From: Henriciella sp. | GTDB taxonomy: Bacteria; Pseudomonadota; Alphaproteobacteria; Caulobacterales; Hyphomonadaceae | Direction of reading: 5' to 3' | Assembly: GCA_017642885.1 (NCBI GenBank) | Contig: JAEPOM010000016.1 | Coordinates: forward strand, 1 to 64,000 | DNA length: 64,000 bases | Shown: in pieces, positions 9,322-17,612 of the stretch | Numbering within the stretch: the stretch's first letter is position 1 | How the letters are laid out: each line of letters starts with the position of its first letter | Notes under the pieces: model-generated | Told to the model about the DNA's origin: nothing | Seen by the model: only the letters and a program-made list of their open reading frames with translations | Databases searched by the model: none | Position numbers and translations under genes: made by a program

Positions 9322-9335
9322 GATAGCGCTATCAA
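9322..9335. promoter_or_regulatory. LacI-type operator, perfect 14-bp palindrome
   Basis: TGATAGCGCTATCA is a perfect palindrome and shares the TAGCGCTA core with the xylose operator at 2350-2363. It lies in the 314-bp divergent region (9252-9565) between the first halogenase-family gene and the TonB-dependent receptor, 71 nt from the former and about 230 nt from the latter, so one bound repressor could control both directions. I could not assign -35/-10 boxes with confidence. Apart from this site and the hairpin at 9499-9526, I see nothing else in that gap. Confidence 0.7.
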
Positions 9336-9498
9336 TTCGAGACGCAGCTCACGGTCAAGAGAAGAAACCAGAGCGTGTCAGGGAGGAAACCAGTGCTACC
9401 CTAAAGTGTGGCGCATGTTCAGGGAAGATATCTGATAAATCACGAGTTATCCGTGCATGAGGCATTGGCACAATTTTGCCAGGCTCAAATGCGGACAA

Positions 9499-9526
9499 AA
9501 AAACCGACATCCAATCATCGGTTTTT
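9499..9526 (+). terminator. terminator-like hairpin in the leader of the TonB receptor gene
   Basis: AAAAACCGA and TCGGTTTTT form a 9-bp stem with a 10-nt loop. The 3' arm ends in a run of five T. It sits between the operator and the receptor start, 39 nt before GTG 9566. It could be a leader terminator (attenuation) or an RNA stability element. The stem has only three G-C pairs, so it may be weak. Confidence 0.4.
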
Positions 9527-9565
9527 CTATCAAGATCACTGAATTCGATTGAGGGAGATACATCA

Positions 9566-12500
9566 GTGAAATCGAAGTTGAAGATCGGCCGCAAAGGGCC
9601 AAACAAACTCACGCTTCTGGGAACGACGGCACTGTTCGCAGCGTTCGGCGCGCAAACCGCGTGGGCGCAGGCTGACGATCAAGCCGAAGACGCTCAGGTT
9701 GAAAATGTTAGCGATAACACAACCGAAGATGAGGCCCGTCAGGACGTTATTGTTGTCCAGGGTGTTCGTGGCGCGCTGCAAAATGCGCGGAACTTGAAGC
9801 GGGATTCTGACACGTTTGTGGATTCGATCACTGCGTCAGACGTGTCCCAGCTCCCAGACCTGTCTGTGGCAGAGGCGCTCGCGCGTGTTCCCGGCGTTGT
9901 TACCCAACGCTTCGAACTGGGTGGCAGTGACGGTGACTTCCCGTCCCCCGAAGGCTCAGGCAATATCGTCCGTGGCCTGCAATATGTACGCTCCGAGTTT
10001 AACGGTCGTGATGCGTTCTCCGCCAATGGCGGTCGCGCGCTGGAATGGGCAAGCATCCCGCCAGAATTGATCGGTGCGGTTGACGTCTTCAAAAACCAAC
10101 GCGCTGACATGATCGAAGGCGGCATCTCAGGCGTTGTGAACCTGCGTACGCTCGAACCATTTGACCGCGACGGCCTTGTTGCGGTTGTGATCGCAGACGG
10201 GACGTATACCGATCTGGCAGAAGAATGGAGCCCAGGTTTCAGCGCGGTTCTCGGCAATCGCTGGGAAACCGATGCGGGTGAGTTTGGCCTTCTAGGCTCT
10301 TTCTCTACGTCTGAACTGAACTCAGCCATTCACGGCTTCCAATTTGGTCCTCTTTTGACGCTCGATAATCAATTCAACCCCGGTTCAACGATCGCGCTTC
10401 CAGGCGGCTGGCAAGCGCGTGACGTCGAATTCCAACGTGAACGCGATAGCTACTATCTCGCAGGGCAATGGCGCTCCCCAGATGGGAATACCGAGCTGAC
10501 CGTCAAAGGCGTCCGCGTCGAAAACGATACGCAATCAGATGAGCGCACATTCGAATTCTTCACCGACGCTGAGTCTTGGGCATCTTGGGAATTCCTTGGC
10601 GACGGCACGGCGTTCAATCTCCGTCCGTTTACGTCCGATGGCATTTCGCAGTGTAACGGCAACGGCGAAGCGGCAAATGGCGGTATCGGCATTTGTGAAA
10701 CCCTCCGTCCGGTAGACGGCGGTCTCTTTGATCGCGGTGTCGTCTCAAACGGCTTGCGCGATTGGCTGGGTGACGGCGCCACTGGCACTGGCAGCCTCGG
10801 CACGCCGTTCCAGTCGCTCGCTGTTTACGAAGCGCGTGAATCGGTTACGCAAGACATCAGCGCAAACCTGAAATGGCGCGCCAATGATCAGTGGTTCTTC
10901 GAATTCGATACCCACTATACGGAAGCCGAAGCAACGCTCGATCGTCTCTGGGCGGGCGGCAATCACTTTGGCGACTACGCCTATGACTTCACCGACCCAA
11001 TGAACCCGGCGATTTCCCTGTTCCAAACAGGCACGCAATTGCAGTCTTGGGTCCCTCGCGGCGGTCAACCAAACACGCCGCCAACGTCTCTAGCAGATCC
11101 ATCGACCGCGTATCTGCTGTACGCGGCTGACCAGTTCGAAGACAATACGGGTGACCTGTTCGCCTTCCGCGCCGATGCGGAATACGAGTTCGCGGACGAA
11201 GGATGGTTTGACTCCGTCAAGTTTGGCGCGCGTCGTTCAGAGCGTGAGCAACAGAACCGCAGTGCAGGCCTCAACTGGGCGGGCATCGCGCCACCTTGGG
11301 CGGGCGGCTATTTGCCTTACTCAAATCGTGCAGATTCCGACGCATTTGAAGTCTTTGATTTTTCTGATTTCCAGCGCGGTGGCCTCTTCATCGGTGATGC
11401 GGGCGTGGTCTTCCCATCTCGCGATCAGATGCAAAACTATCAGGCATTCGTCGACTCTATCGCGAATGAGCCGCTGATCACTACAGCGACCAATTCCGAC
11501 GGAAATCTGCAAATCGGCGACTGGGCCCCTCTGGTTCAGAACGGCGTCATTGACTATGCCGGTCGTGGGATCGATGGTTCCGTTCGCGAAGAAACCACCA
11601 ATGTCTACGGTATGCTGAACTTCGGCGAAGAGTTCGACAACGGACAAGCGCTCTCTGGTAATGTGGGCGTCCGTTATGTCAAAACCGACATCTCCGGCGG
11701 CGGCGTTGGAGGGTTCTCGGAATTTGCAGACCTCGACCCGACAAATGCCGCGTCGAACCCACGCACTTATCTGCCGGAACTCGCAGCGTATCTTGATCAA
11801 GCTGATACGCAGATCGGGATCGACAACAGCTATGAGTATTGGCTGCCTTCGTTGAACATGAAGTGGGAGCTGACGGATGAAATCCTGATCCGCTTTGCGG
11901 CGAGCCAGGCAATCACTCCGCCAAATATTGCAGACCTCAATGCGAGCCGTAACTCGCGGGCTCTGCTTGGCATTGTAACCGACCCGAACCCGGCGCCTGG
12001 CACCTTGCCCGGTGTAGTCGACATCATCCCTGATGCGGTCCGTGTCGACGGTGGCAACCCGAACCTGCAGCCTATCGAAGCGACAAACTTCGATCTGTCG
12101 TTCGAATGGTACTTTGGTGATGACGGTCAGTTCACGGTCTCCGCGTTCCAAAAAGACATTGAGAACATCATTGTCTACGGTACGACCAACGAAGGATCGG
12201 CAACATTTGATGGGTACACGATCCCGATAGACTTCGGTGGTAACGTCAACCTCAATGACGGTTCCGTTCAAGGTATCGAAGTCGCCTATCAGCAGTTCTA
12301 CACCGACCTGCCGGGTCTGTTCGGAAACCTCGGCATTCAGGCCAACTTTACAATCATCGAGTCTGAAGCAACAGCTCTGCCTGCATTCGAAGATGCGGAT
12401 GGTGACGGCATCCCGGACGACTTCCTGACCGTCTATCGGTATGGCATTGACGAGCTGCTTGGTCTTTCAGACCTGTCAGGCAACCTGATCGGTATCTACC

Positions 12501-12790
12501 AGGATGATCGTTTTGAGGCTCGCCTCGCATATAACTGGCGGTCTGACTATTTCAGCTCTTATCGTGACTTCGTGACCGGGAACCCGATCATTCAAGAAGA
12601 GATTGGCTTCCTTGATGCCTCGTTCAAATGGGACATCACGGATCAGGTTCAGCTCAGCGTACTGGGGGCCAACCTGCTCGACACGAAAGCGTTCGCGAGC
12701 CAACAGGTCGATCAGGCGGGACAACGCTACGCGCGGTCTAGCTTCGTCAATGACCGACGGTTCGAAGTATCGGTACGATACGCCTTCTAA
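9566..12790 (+). CDS. TonB-dependent receptor, Xanthomonas/Caulobacter type
   Basis: An outer-membrane active transporter of 1074 residues driven by TonB-ExbBD. The signal sequence contains KLTLLGTTALFAAFGAQTAW and ends near WAQA. The TonB-box region DVIVVQGVRGAL is followed by a plug domain (LPDLSVAEALARVPGV, with VNLRTLEPF at its end). A long beta-barrel ends in the aromatic RFEVSVRYAF typical of outer-membrane proteins. GTG 9566 is chosen over ATG 9476 because GGGAG lies 9 nt upstream and the longer start adds 30 unlikely residues before the signal. Length and style match the family that takes up plant or algal oligosaccharides. The flanking LacI-type operator and nearby xylose genes suggest xylo-oligosaccharides as substrate; this is inference. 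Confidence 0.9.
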   Translation: MKSKLKIGRKGPNKLTLLGTTALFAAFGAQTAWAQADDQAEDAQVENVSDNTTEDEARQDVIVVQGVRGALQNARNLKRDSDTFVDSITASDVSQLPDLSVAEALARVPGVVTQRFELGGSDGDFPSPEGSGNIVRGLQYVRSEFNGRDAFSANGGRALEWASIPPELIGAVDVFKNQRADMIEGGISGVVNLRTLEPFDRDGLVAVVIADGTYTDLAEEWSPGFSAVLGNRWETDAGEFGLLGSFSTSELNSAIHGFQFGPLLTLDNQFNPGSTIALPGGWQARDVEFQRERDSYYLAGQWRSPDGNTELTVKGVRVENDTQSDERTFEFFTDAESWASWEFLGDGTAFNLRPFTSDGISQCNGNGEAANGGIGICETLRPVDGGLFDRGVVSNGLRDWLGDGATGTGSLGTPFQSLAVYEARESVTQDISANLKWRANDQWFFEFDTHYTEAEATLDRLWAGGNHFGDYAYDFTDPMNPAISLFQTGTQLQSWVPRGGQPNTPPTSLADPSTAYLLYAADQFEDNTGDLFAFRADAEYEFADEGWFDSVKFGARRSEREQQNRSAGLNWAGIAPPWAGGYLPYSNRADSDAFEVFDFSDFQRGGLFIGDAGVVFPSRDQMQNYQAFVDSIANEPLITTATNSDGNLQIGDWAPLVQNGVIDYAGRGIDGSVREETTNVYGMLNFGEEFDNGQALSGNVGVRYVKTDISGGGVGGFSEFADLDPTNAASNPRTYLPELAAYLDQADTQIGIDNSYEYWLPSLNMKWELTDEILIRFAASQAITPPNIADLNASRNSRALLGIVTDPNPAPGTLPGVVDIIPDAVRVDGGNPNLQPIEATNFDLSFEWYFGDDGQFTVSAFQKDIENIIVYGTTNEGSATFDGYTIPIDFGGNVNLNDGSVQGIEVAYQQFYTDLPGLFGNLGIQANFTIIESEATALPAFEDADGDGIPDDFLTVYRYGIDELLGLSDLSGNLIGIYQDDRFEARLAYNWRSDYFSSYRDFVTGNPIIQEEIGFLDASFKWDITDQVQLSVLGANLLDTKAFASQQVDQAGQRYARSSFVNDRRFEVSVRYAF

Positions 12791-12843
12791 TCATGAGCGC
12801 CGGCGAAAGCCGGCTCTCAAAAACAAATTGTTCTCAAAACTTC

Positions 12844-12876
12844 AGGGAGGCCCTTTTCGGCCTCCCTTTTCTTTTG
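12844..12876 (+). terminator. rho-independent terminator after the TonB receptor gene
   Basis: AGGGAGGCC (12844-12852) pairs perfectly with GGCCTCCCT (12859-12867) across a 6-nt loop, followed by TTTTCTTTT. A second, smaller GCCGGC-gaaa-GCCGGC hairpin lies just upstream near 12801-12818. Confidence 0.88.
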
Positions 12877-12888
12877 TGTGATGTCGGA

Positions 12889-13557
12889 TCAGAAGCGGCG
12901 CTTCAGGTTCGCGATGACCTTGGACAGTGTGAGCATCTCCGGAGACTGATCATCCAGACGGCCCGCCAGCTCAGCTTTTAGATTGATCAGATCGAAAAGC
13001 GTTTCCCTGTCTTCGACGCGCCGAGCGCGGCTCTCGATCCAGCCAACGCAGACAAGGCGCTCACCCGATGTAACTTCGGCGACCTGGTGCAGGCTAGAGG
13101 AGGGATAGAGGACGAGATCGCCGGCATTAGGCTTCATCGACTGTGTTTGCCCGGCATGCTCGACCAGTAATTCGCCGCCCTCATATGTCTCTGGTCGAGA
13201 CAGAAAGAGTGTGAAGGAAAGATCCGTTCTCAGGCTCTGCTCTCCATCTCCCATAAATGGATTGTCCACGTGCAACCCATAGCCGCCGCCCGTGGTCGTC
13301 TTGCTAATCAGGACCGACGAAAATTTGTGCGGTTGCGCTGCGGCGCGCAGGACCGGATGCGCGGAAATGGCGCCAAACAGGATCTGCTCAACTTTTGGGC
13401 CGATCGATTGATTCAAATCAGCCCGCTGATTTCGTTTCACCTGCGCGGCCACGCGTCCTGCGGTTTCAGCGCCATCTTTCCAGACCAGTGCGTCGAGCAT
13501 TCCGCTCAACAGCTCCCGCTGATCGGCGTCGAGCACCTGAGAGATCGAAATAAGCAT
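12889..13557 (-). CDS. PiuC/YbiX-type Fe(II)/2-oxoglutarate-dependent oxygenase
   Basis: A 222-residue PKHD-type hydroxylase-family protein. The iron ligands are visible as His96 and Asp98 in GLHVDNP and His157 in SSLHQVA; Arg167 in GERLVCVGW is placed to bind 2-oxoglutarate. Length fits the PiuC family (about 225). In many Gram-negative bacteria this gene sits beside a TonB-dependent siderophore receptor and is iron-regulated, though its substrate is unresolved. Here it converges with a TonB receptor across a strong terminator and diverges from a lipoprotein gene 79 nt away. Start ATG 13557 is supported by the family N-terminus (MLISISQVLD). Confidence 0.85.
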   Translation of the reverse strand: MLISISQVLDADQRELLSGMLDALVWKDGAETAGRVAAQVKRNQRADLNQSIGPKVEQILFGAISAHPVLRAAAQPHKFSSVLISKTTTGGGYGLHVDNPFMGDGEQSLRTDLSFTLFLSRPETYEGGELLVEHAGQTQSMKPNAGDLVLYPSSSLHQVAEVTSGERLVCVGWIESRARRVEDRETLFDLINLKAELAGRLDDQSPEMLTLSKVIANLKRRF

Positions 13558-13636
13558 GTTTCCCTACTTGCGACTGATTTTCATTAAGCGCATAAGACGT
13601 AGTGCATCTTGCAGCTTATCTGAAGGAAATAAATCG

Positions 13637-14428
13637 ATGAAGCTCCGCATGAAGACCTGGGCAAAACTGGGACTGAGCACCGCGCTGGCATCGGGAGCTG
13701 TCGCGGCGTGTGGCCAGGCGCCGAGCGATGACGGCCCATCAGCAGAAGAGCCGCCCGTCTCCGTTTCAAACTTAGGTGAGGGTGGCGAAAGCGGTGAAGG
13801 CGAGGGAGAAGGCGAAGGCGGCGAAGCTGGACACGGCATGGATATGCTGCCGGTCGAGAAACGCGTGGCGTTTATGTCTGGGCATGTCGAAGCGGGTCTG
13901 GCCCTATTCCGCGCGGGTGCACCGGATCAAGCTGCCAAACACTTGATGCACCCAGTATCGGAAACACACGAGGCAGAGCGCGCAGGCATTGACGCGCTTG
14001 GCTTTGACCAGGATATTTTCATCGAGGTTTCCGTGGCGCTGGAACAGGGCCGCCCGGCTGATGAGATTGAACCCCAACTGGCGGCAGCCGAAGCGAACAT
14101 GACCCTGATGCAGCAAAATGCAGGCGGCGATCCTGTAGATGTCATCAGCTACCTGATGGACACTGTCTTCGAAGAGTACCGGATCGGCGTCACCAATGGT
14201 GTCATCACCGATGCTGGCGAGTATCAGGATGCGTTTGGGTTTACGGTCGTCGCGCTGGGAATCGCGAGCCGGATCGAAGATCGAAACACAGATCGCCTGG
14301 TCGCTGAGCTCGAAGCTTTGTTGGCTATGTGGCCCACGACCGGCCCCTTGGCAGAGTCAACGCCGACACCCGTCTCGGAACTGGTTGCTCAAACCTCCCG
14401 CGTCCACATCGCGCTCGGCGAGCTCTAG
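13637..14428 (+). CDS. acidic lipoprotein of unknown function next to PiuC
   Basis: A 263-residue protein with a lipoprotein signal: MKLRMKTWAKLGLSTALASG followed by the lipobox AVAAC, giving Cys25 as lipidation site. After a low-complexity Gly/Glu linker (about 55-70) comes a helical domain with several His residues (GHGMDM, SGHVEAG, HLMHPVSETH). GAAGGA lies 9 nt before ATG 13637; an upstream ATG at 13556 would remove the lipoprotein signal from the N-terminus. I do not recognise the domain. The His-rich stretch and the divergent PiuC gene make a metal-linked envelope role possible, but that is a guess. Confidence 0.7.
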   Translation: MKLRMKTWAKLGLSTALASGAVAACGQAPSDDGPSAEEPPVSVSNLGEGGESGEGEGEGEGGEAGHGMDMLPVEKRVAFMSGHVEAGLALFRAGAPDQAAKHLMHPVSETHEAERAGIDALGFDQDIFIEVSVALEQGRPADEIEPQLAAAEANMTLMQQNAGGDPVDVISYLMDTVFEEYRIGVTNGVITDAGEYQDAFGFTVVALGIASRIEDRNTDRLVAELEALLAMWPTTGPLAESTPTPVSELVAQTSRVHIALGEL

Positions 14429-14439
14429 ACGAGATAGCT

Positions 14440-14946
14440 TTATTCCAGTTCTTTCAACGCAGACTCGACATCCTCCAGGACGCGCTCGAACGATTGCGTC
14501 GCATCGACAATCGCAGTTCTCGGTTCATTCTCTGGTAGTTCGAGTGTGGCGAGTTGACTCTCAACCAGAGCGGTCGGCATGAAATGCTCGGTTCGGCCCC
14601 CTGCCCGCTGCGCAGCCGTGGCGGCATCTAGCGTCAGACAGATCGTCGTCAAACCAGGTAATCTTGCTCGCAAGCGTTCGCGATAGACGAGCTTGAGCGC
14701 GGAGCAGGAGAACACTGTTTGCGGCCCCATCTCTCTTGCCGCTCCGACTTCCGCCGCGAGATGGTTTAGCCAGGGCGCGCGATCTTCATCTGTCAGCGGG
14801 ATGCCAGCAGCCATTTTCTCGACATTCTCTTTCGGGTGCCAATCATCGCACTCGATAAAATGGCCGCCCCGCAATGCCGCAATGCGCTCACCAATCCGGG
14901 ATTTTCCGGAGGCCATGATTCCCATGATCATGATGGGTGGTTTCAT
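14440..14946 (-). CDS. gntK: gluconokinase
   Basis: A 168-residue thermoresistant-type gluconokinase that phosphorylates D-gluconate to 6-phosphogluconate with ATP. The P-loop is GIMASGKSRIG (9-19), a variant of the common GVSGSGKS form. The family motifs ECDDWHP, GIPLTDEDRAPWL and CSALKLVYRERLR follow in the usual order. It is a single gene convergent with the lipoprotein at 13637, the two ending 11 nt apart. It would feed the pentose phosphate or Entner-Doudoroff route, complementing rpiA and the xylose genes of the window. Confidence 0.92.
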   Translation of the reverse strand: MKPPIMIMGIMASGKSRIGERIAALRGGHFIECDDWHPKENVEKMAAGIPLTDEDRAPWLNHLAAEVGAAREMGPQTVFSCSALKLVYRERLRARLPGLTTICLTLDAATAAQRAGGRTEHFMPTALVESQLATLELPENEPRTAIVDATQSFERVLEDVESALKELE

Positions 14947-15058
14947 TCCGGCTCCTTGCCTACTCGAACGCCCTTTCTAACACGCGTCCTGATAAATTCA
15001 GCATGGATTCTTTCAGCCATCGCGGGTTAGGGTTCGCCGGATTACTTCGGAGGCTGGC

Positions 15059-16138
15059 ATGAAAATCTATGGCTCTCGCGTTTCCTATTATACCGGGAAG
15101 CTGGAATCCTACCTCAAGTACAAAGGCGTTCCGTACACGCTTCATGGCATGCCATACGACAAAGCGGATGAGTTGAAAGAGAAAGTCGGCTCGATCCAGA
15201 TGCCAATTGTCGATCGCGAAGACGGGCGCTGGATGTCTGACACGACGCCAATCTTGTTCGAGCTCGAAAAGGAAATGCCCGACAACTCTATCCTGCCGGA
15301 TGATCCTGTCGTGGCCTTCATCGCGTTACTGATGGAGGATTATGCAGATGAGTGGCTTTGGCGCTCCGCGATGCACTATCGATGGAGTTACCGGTATAGC
15401 CGCGAGCTCCTTTCAAACATTCTTGTCGACGAAATCAGCACACCCGTCCCGCTTCCTCGTTTCATTGTTCGGCGGATGATCCGTCGGCGTCAAATCAAGT
15501 ATTTCACAAAGCGCGATGGGGTCACTGCGTCGACTCGGGATCATATTGAGCGTGGATATTTGCAAGCGCTCGACTGCATGAGCCAGATCCTTGAGCATCG
15601 CCGTTTTCTCCTCGGCACGAAGCCCTCGCTCGCAGATTTCGGGTTCATGGCGCCGATGTTCAGGCATTTCAGCCAGGATCCAGATCCGGAAGAAATCATG
15701 CGCACGCGGGCACCGCTCGTCTATGAATGGGTCGCGCGCATGTGGGCTGCCCGGCAAGTCCCGGAGGGCACGTTCGTTTTCAAGATCTCCGATGAGCTGA
15801 AACCGATGCTGAAGGAAATCTGCGAGACGCATCTGCAACAGCTTGCCTCAAACGCCGCAGCCTATGGCGCGGGGCAATCCAGTTTCGAAATGTCCGTTCA
15901 GGGCTGCGCCTATCGCGACCTGCCGGTTTCCCGATACCGCGTCTATTGCCTCGAACGCCTGCGCGAGCACTTCCAGTCGCTCGATACGAACAGTCAGGAC
16001 ACAGTTCGATCCCTGTTGCCCCACGCCGAGGCGACCATCCTCTGGGATGGCGAGTTCGACGTGGCTTCAGGGTATGACGAAGACCGCCACCTGCCATATG
16101 GCCATGCGATCAATGTTTACGGAGAAGGTACGCCTTAG
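15059..16138 (+). CDS. glutathione S-transferase-family protein with C-terminal extension
   Basis: A 359-residue protein beginning with a thioredoxin-like GST N-domain: MKIYGSRVSYYTGKLESYLK, a strand/turn with IQMPIVDREDG (cis-Pro region) and WMSDTTPILFELE. The helical C-domain includes FLLGTKPSLADFGFMAPMFR, which carries the conserved GST N-capping motif. At 359 residues it is about 130 longer than a usual GST; the last part is unfamiliar. GGAGG lies 6 nt before the ATG. It converges with the glutathione reductase gene, 17 nt apart. The substrate is unknown. Confidence 0.8.
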   Translation: MKIYGSRVSYYTGKLESYLKYKGVPYTLHGMPYDKADELKEKVGSIQMPIVDREDGRWMSDTTPILFELEKEMPDNSILPDDPVVAFIALLMEDYADEWLWRSAMHYRWSYRYSRELLSNILVDEISTPVPLPRFIVRRMIRRRQIKYFTKRDGVTASTRDHIERGYLQALDCMSQILEHRRFLLGTKPSLADFGFMAPMFRHFSQDPDPEEIMRTRAPLVYEWVARMWAARQVPEGTFVFKISDELKPMLKEICETHLQQLASNAAAYGAGQSSFEMSVQGCAYRDLPVSRYRVYCLERLREHFQSLDTNSQDTVRSLLPHAEATILWDGEFDVASGYDEDRHLPYGHAINVYGEGTP

Positions 16139-16155
16139 AAGGCAAACTAGAGAGG

Positions 16156-17550
16156 CTAAGCCGCGTTCGGTTGCCACTTCGTCTTCATCGTAACGATCTC
16201 TTCCGCGATGGTTGGGTGCACGGCGCAAGTCTCGTCGAATTGCTGTTTGGTGGCGCCCATTTTGATCGCAATACCGAGCATCTGGATCATCTCACCCGCA
16301 TCCGGCGAGACGACGTGCGCCCCAACCACGACCTGGTCTTCCTGGCGGACGATCAGTTTCATGAAAACACGTTCCGACTTTCCGTTGAGCATGTTCTTCA
16401 TCGGACGGAACTTCGCCTTGTAGATATCGACGGCGCCAAATTTCTTGCGCGCCTCATGCTCAGCGAGACCCACTGTTCCAACTTCAGGCTGCGTGAACAC
16501 CGCTGTCGCGATCTTGTCGTGATCAAACGTGCGGGGATTGCCGCCAAACTCGGTATCCGCAAAAGCGTGACCTTCGCGAATGGCGACCGGGGTCAATTCC
16601 GCACGACGCGTTACATCGCCGACTGCCCAGATATTGTCGACATTGGTTTTTGAATAATCGTCGACAACAATTTCGTGTCGATCACCCGTCATGACTCCAG
16701 CCTTATCCAGACCAAGTCCGTCAATGTGCGGCCGGCGACCAACTGCCATCATCACGACATCCGCATCGAGCATCATGCCATTGTTCAATTTCAAATGGAG
16801 CGGTCGTTCGGCATTGTCGGTCTTCTCAATCGACTCAAACACCGTGTTGGTAATCACGCGAACGCCGGCTTCCTTCAGCCCCTCATGAACCTCGGTCCGG
16901 ACGTCCATATCGAAACCGCGCAAGACGGTATCACTGCGATAAACGAGGCAAGTCTCAACACCGAGTCCGGCAAAGACGTGAGCAAACTCACAGGCAATGT
17001 ATCCGCCGCCCGCAATCACAATATGCTTCGGAAGTTCGGTCAGCTGGAAGACACCGTCGGAGGTGATCGTGTGCTCGACGCCCGGCAACTCATCTTGAGA
17101 CGGCCGCCAAGGTGATCCACCGACCGCGATGAGGATTTTGTCGGCGGTGACCGTCTCGCCGCTGGTGACAAGTTTCAGCGTATGTGCATCGACAAATTCT
17201 GCACGCTCTTCAAACACTTCCACACCTGCGTTCACCTGCCCACTCATATACAGGCCGGAAAGGCGATCAACTTCGGCGTGAAGATTGGCCATGAATCCTG
17301 GGAAATCGAACTCGCCGATCGTAATATCCCAGCCAAACTTTTTCGCTTCTTCGAGCTTGCGACCGTAGTCACTCGCATAGACCATGAACTTTTTCGGTAC
17401 GCAGCCACGGATCACGCAGGTGCCGCCCATGCGATACTCTTCGGCGAGCGCAACTTTTGCGCCGTGACCCGCCGCAATTCGCGCTGCGCGGACTCCGCCG
17501 GAACCGCCGCCAATCACAAATAGATCGTAGTCGTATGAATGATCAGCCAT
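16156..17550 (-). CDS. gor: glutathione-disulfide reductase
   Basis: A 464-residue FAD-dependent pyridine-nucleotide disulfide oxidoreductase that reduces glutathione disulfide with NADPH. It shows the FAD loop GGGSGGVRAAR (14-24), the redox pair Cys45/Cys50 in GGTCVIRGCVPKK, the NAD(P)-binding GGGYIACEFA, a later WAVGD FAD motif, and the C-terminal CAVHPTIAEE containing the catalytic His-Glu pair. A reversed NADPH-type Arg in VYRSDTVLRGF supports glutathione reductase rather than lipoamide dehydrogenase. AAGGA lies 7 nt before the ATG. It is the third gene of a glmU-rpiA-gor run. Confidence 0.95.
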   Translation of the reverse strand: MADHSYDYDLFVIGGGSGGVRAARIAAGHGAKVALAEEYRMGGTCVIRGCVPKKFMVYASDYGRKLEEAKKFGWDITIGEFDFPGFMANLHAEVDRLSGLYMSGQVNAGVEVFEERAEFVDAHTLKLVTSGETVTADKILIAVGGSPWRPSQDELPGVEHTITSDGVFQLTELPKHIVIAGGGYIACEFAHVFAGLGVETCLVYRSDTVLRGFDMDVRTEVHEGLKEAGVRVITNTVFESIEKTDNAERPLHLKLNNGMMLDADVVMMAVGRRPHIDGLGLDKAGVMTGDRHEIVVDDYSKTNVDNIWAVGDVTRRAELTPVAIREGHAFADTEFGGNPRTFDHDKIATAVFTQPEVGTVGLAEHEARKKFGAVDIYKAKFRPMKNMLNGKSERVFMKLIVRQEDQVVVGAHVVSPDAGEMIQMLGIAIKMGATKQQFDETCAVHPTIAEEIVTMKTKWQPNAA

Positions 17551-17612
17551 GGCTTGGTCCTTATAGGAAGATGCGGTGAGGTGTGGTGGTCGCCGTATAT
17601 GGCGTTGCCGCT

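Noticed and set aside
9709-9722. TGTTAGCGATAACA inside the TonB receptor gene as a third LacI-type operator
   Set aside because: Lacks the AGCGCT centre, is only partly palindromic and falls inside coding sequence.
11321-12271. 316-codon minus-strand open frame
   Set aside because: Lies wholly inside the TonB receptor gene, which has clear family motifs; antisense shadow of a GC-rich gene.
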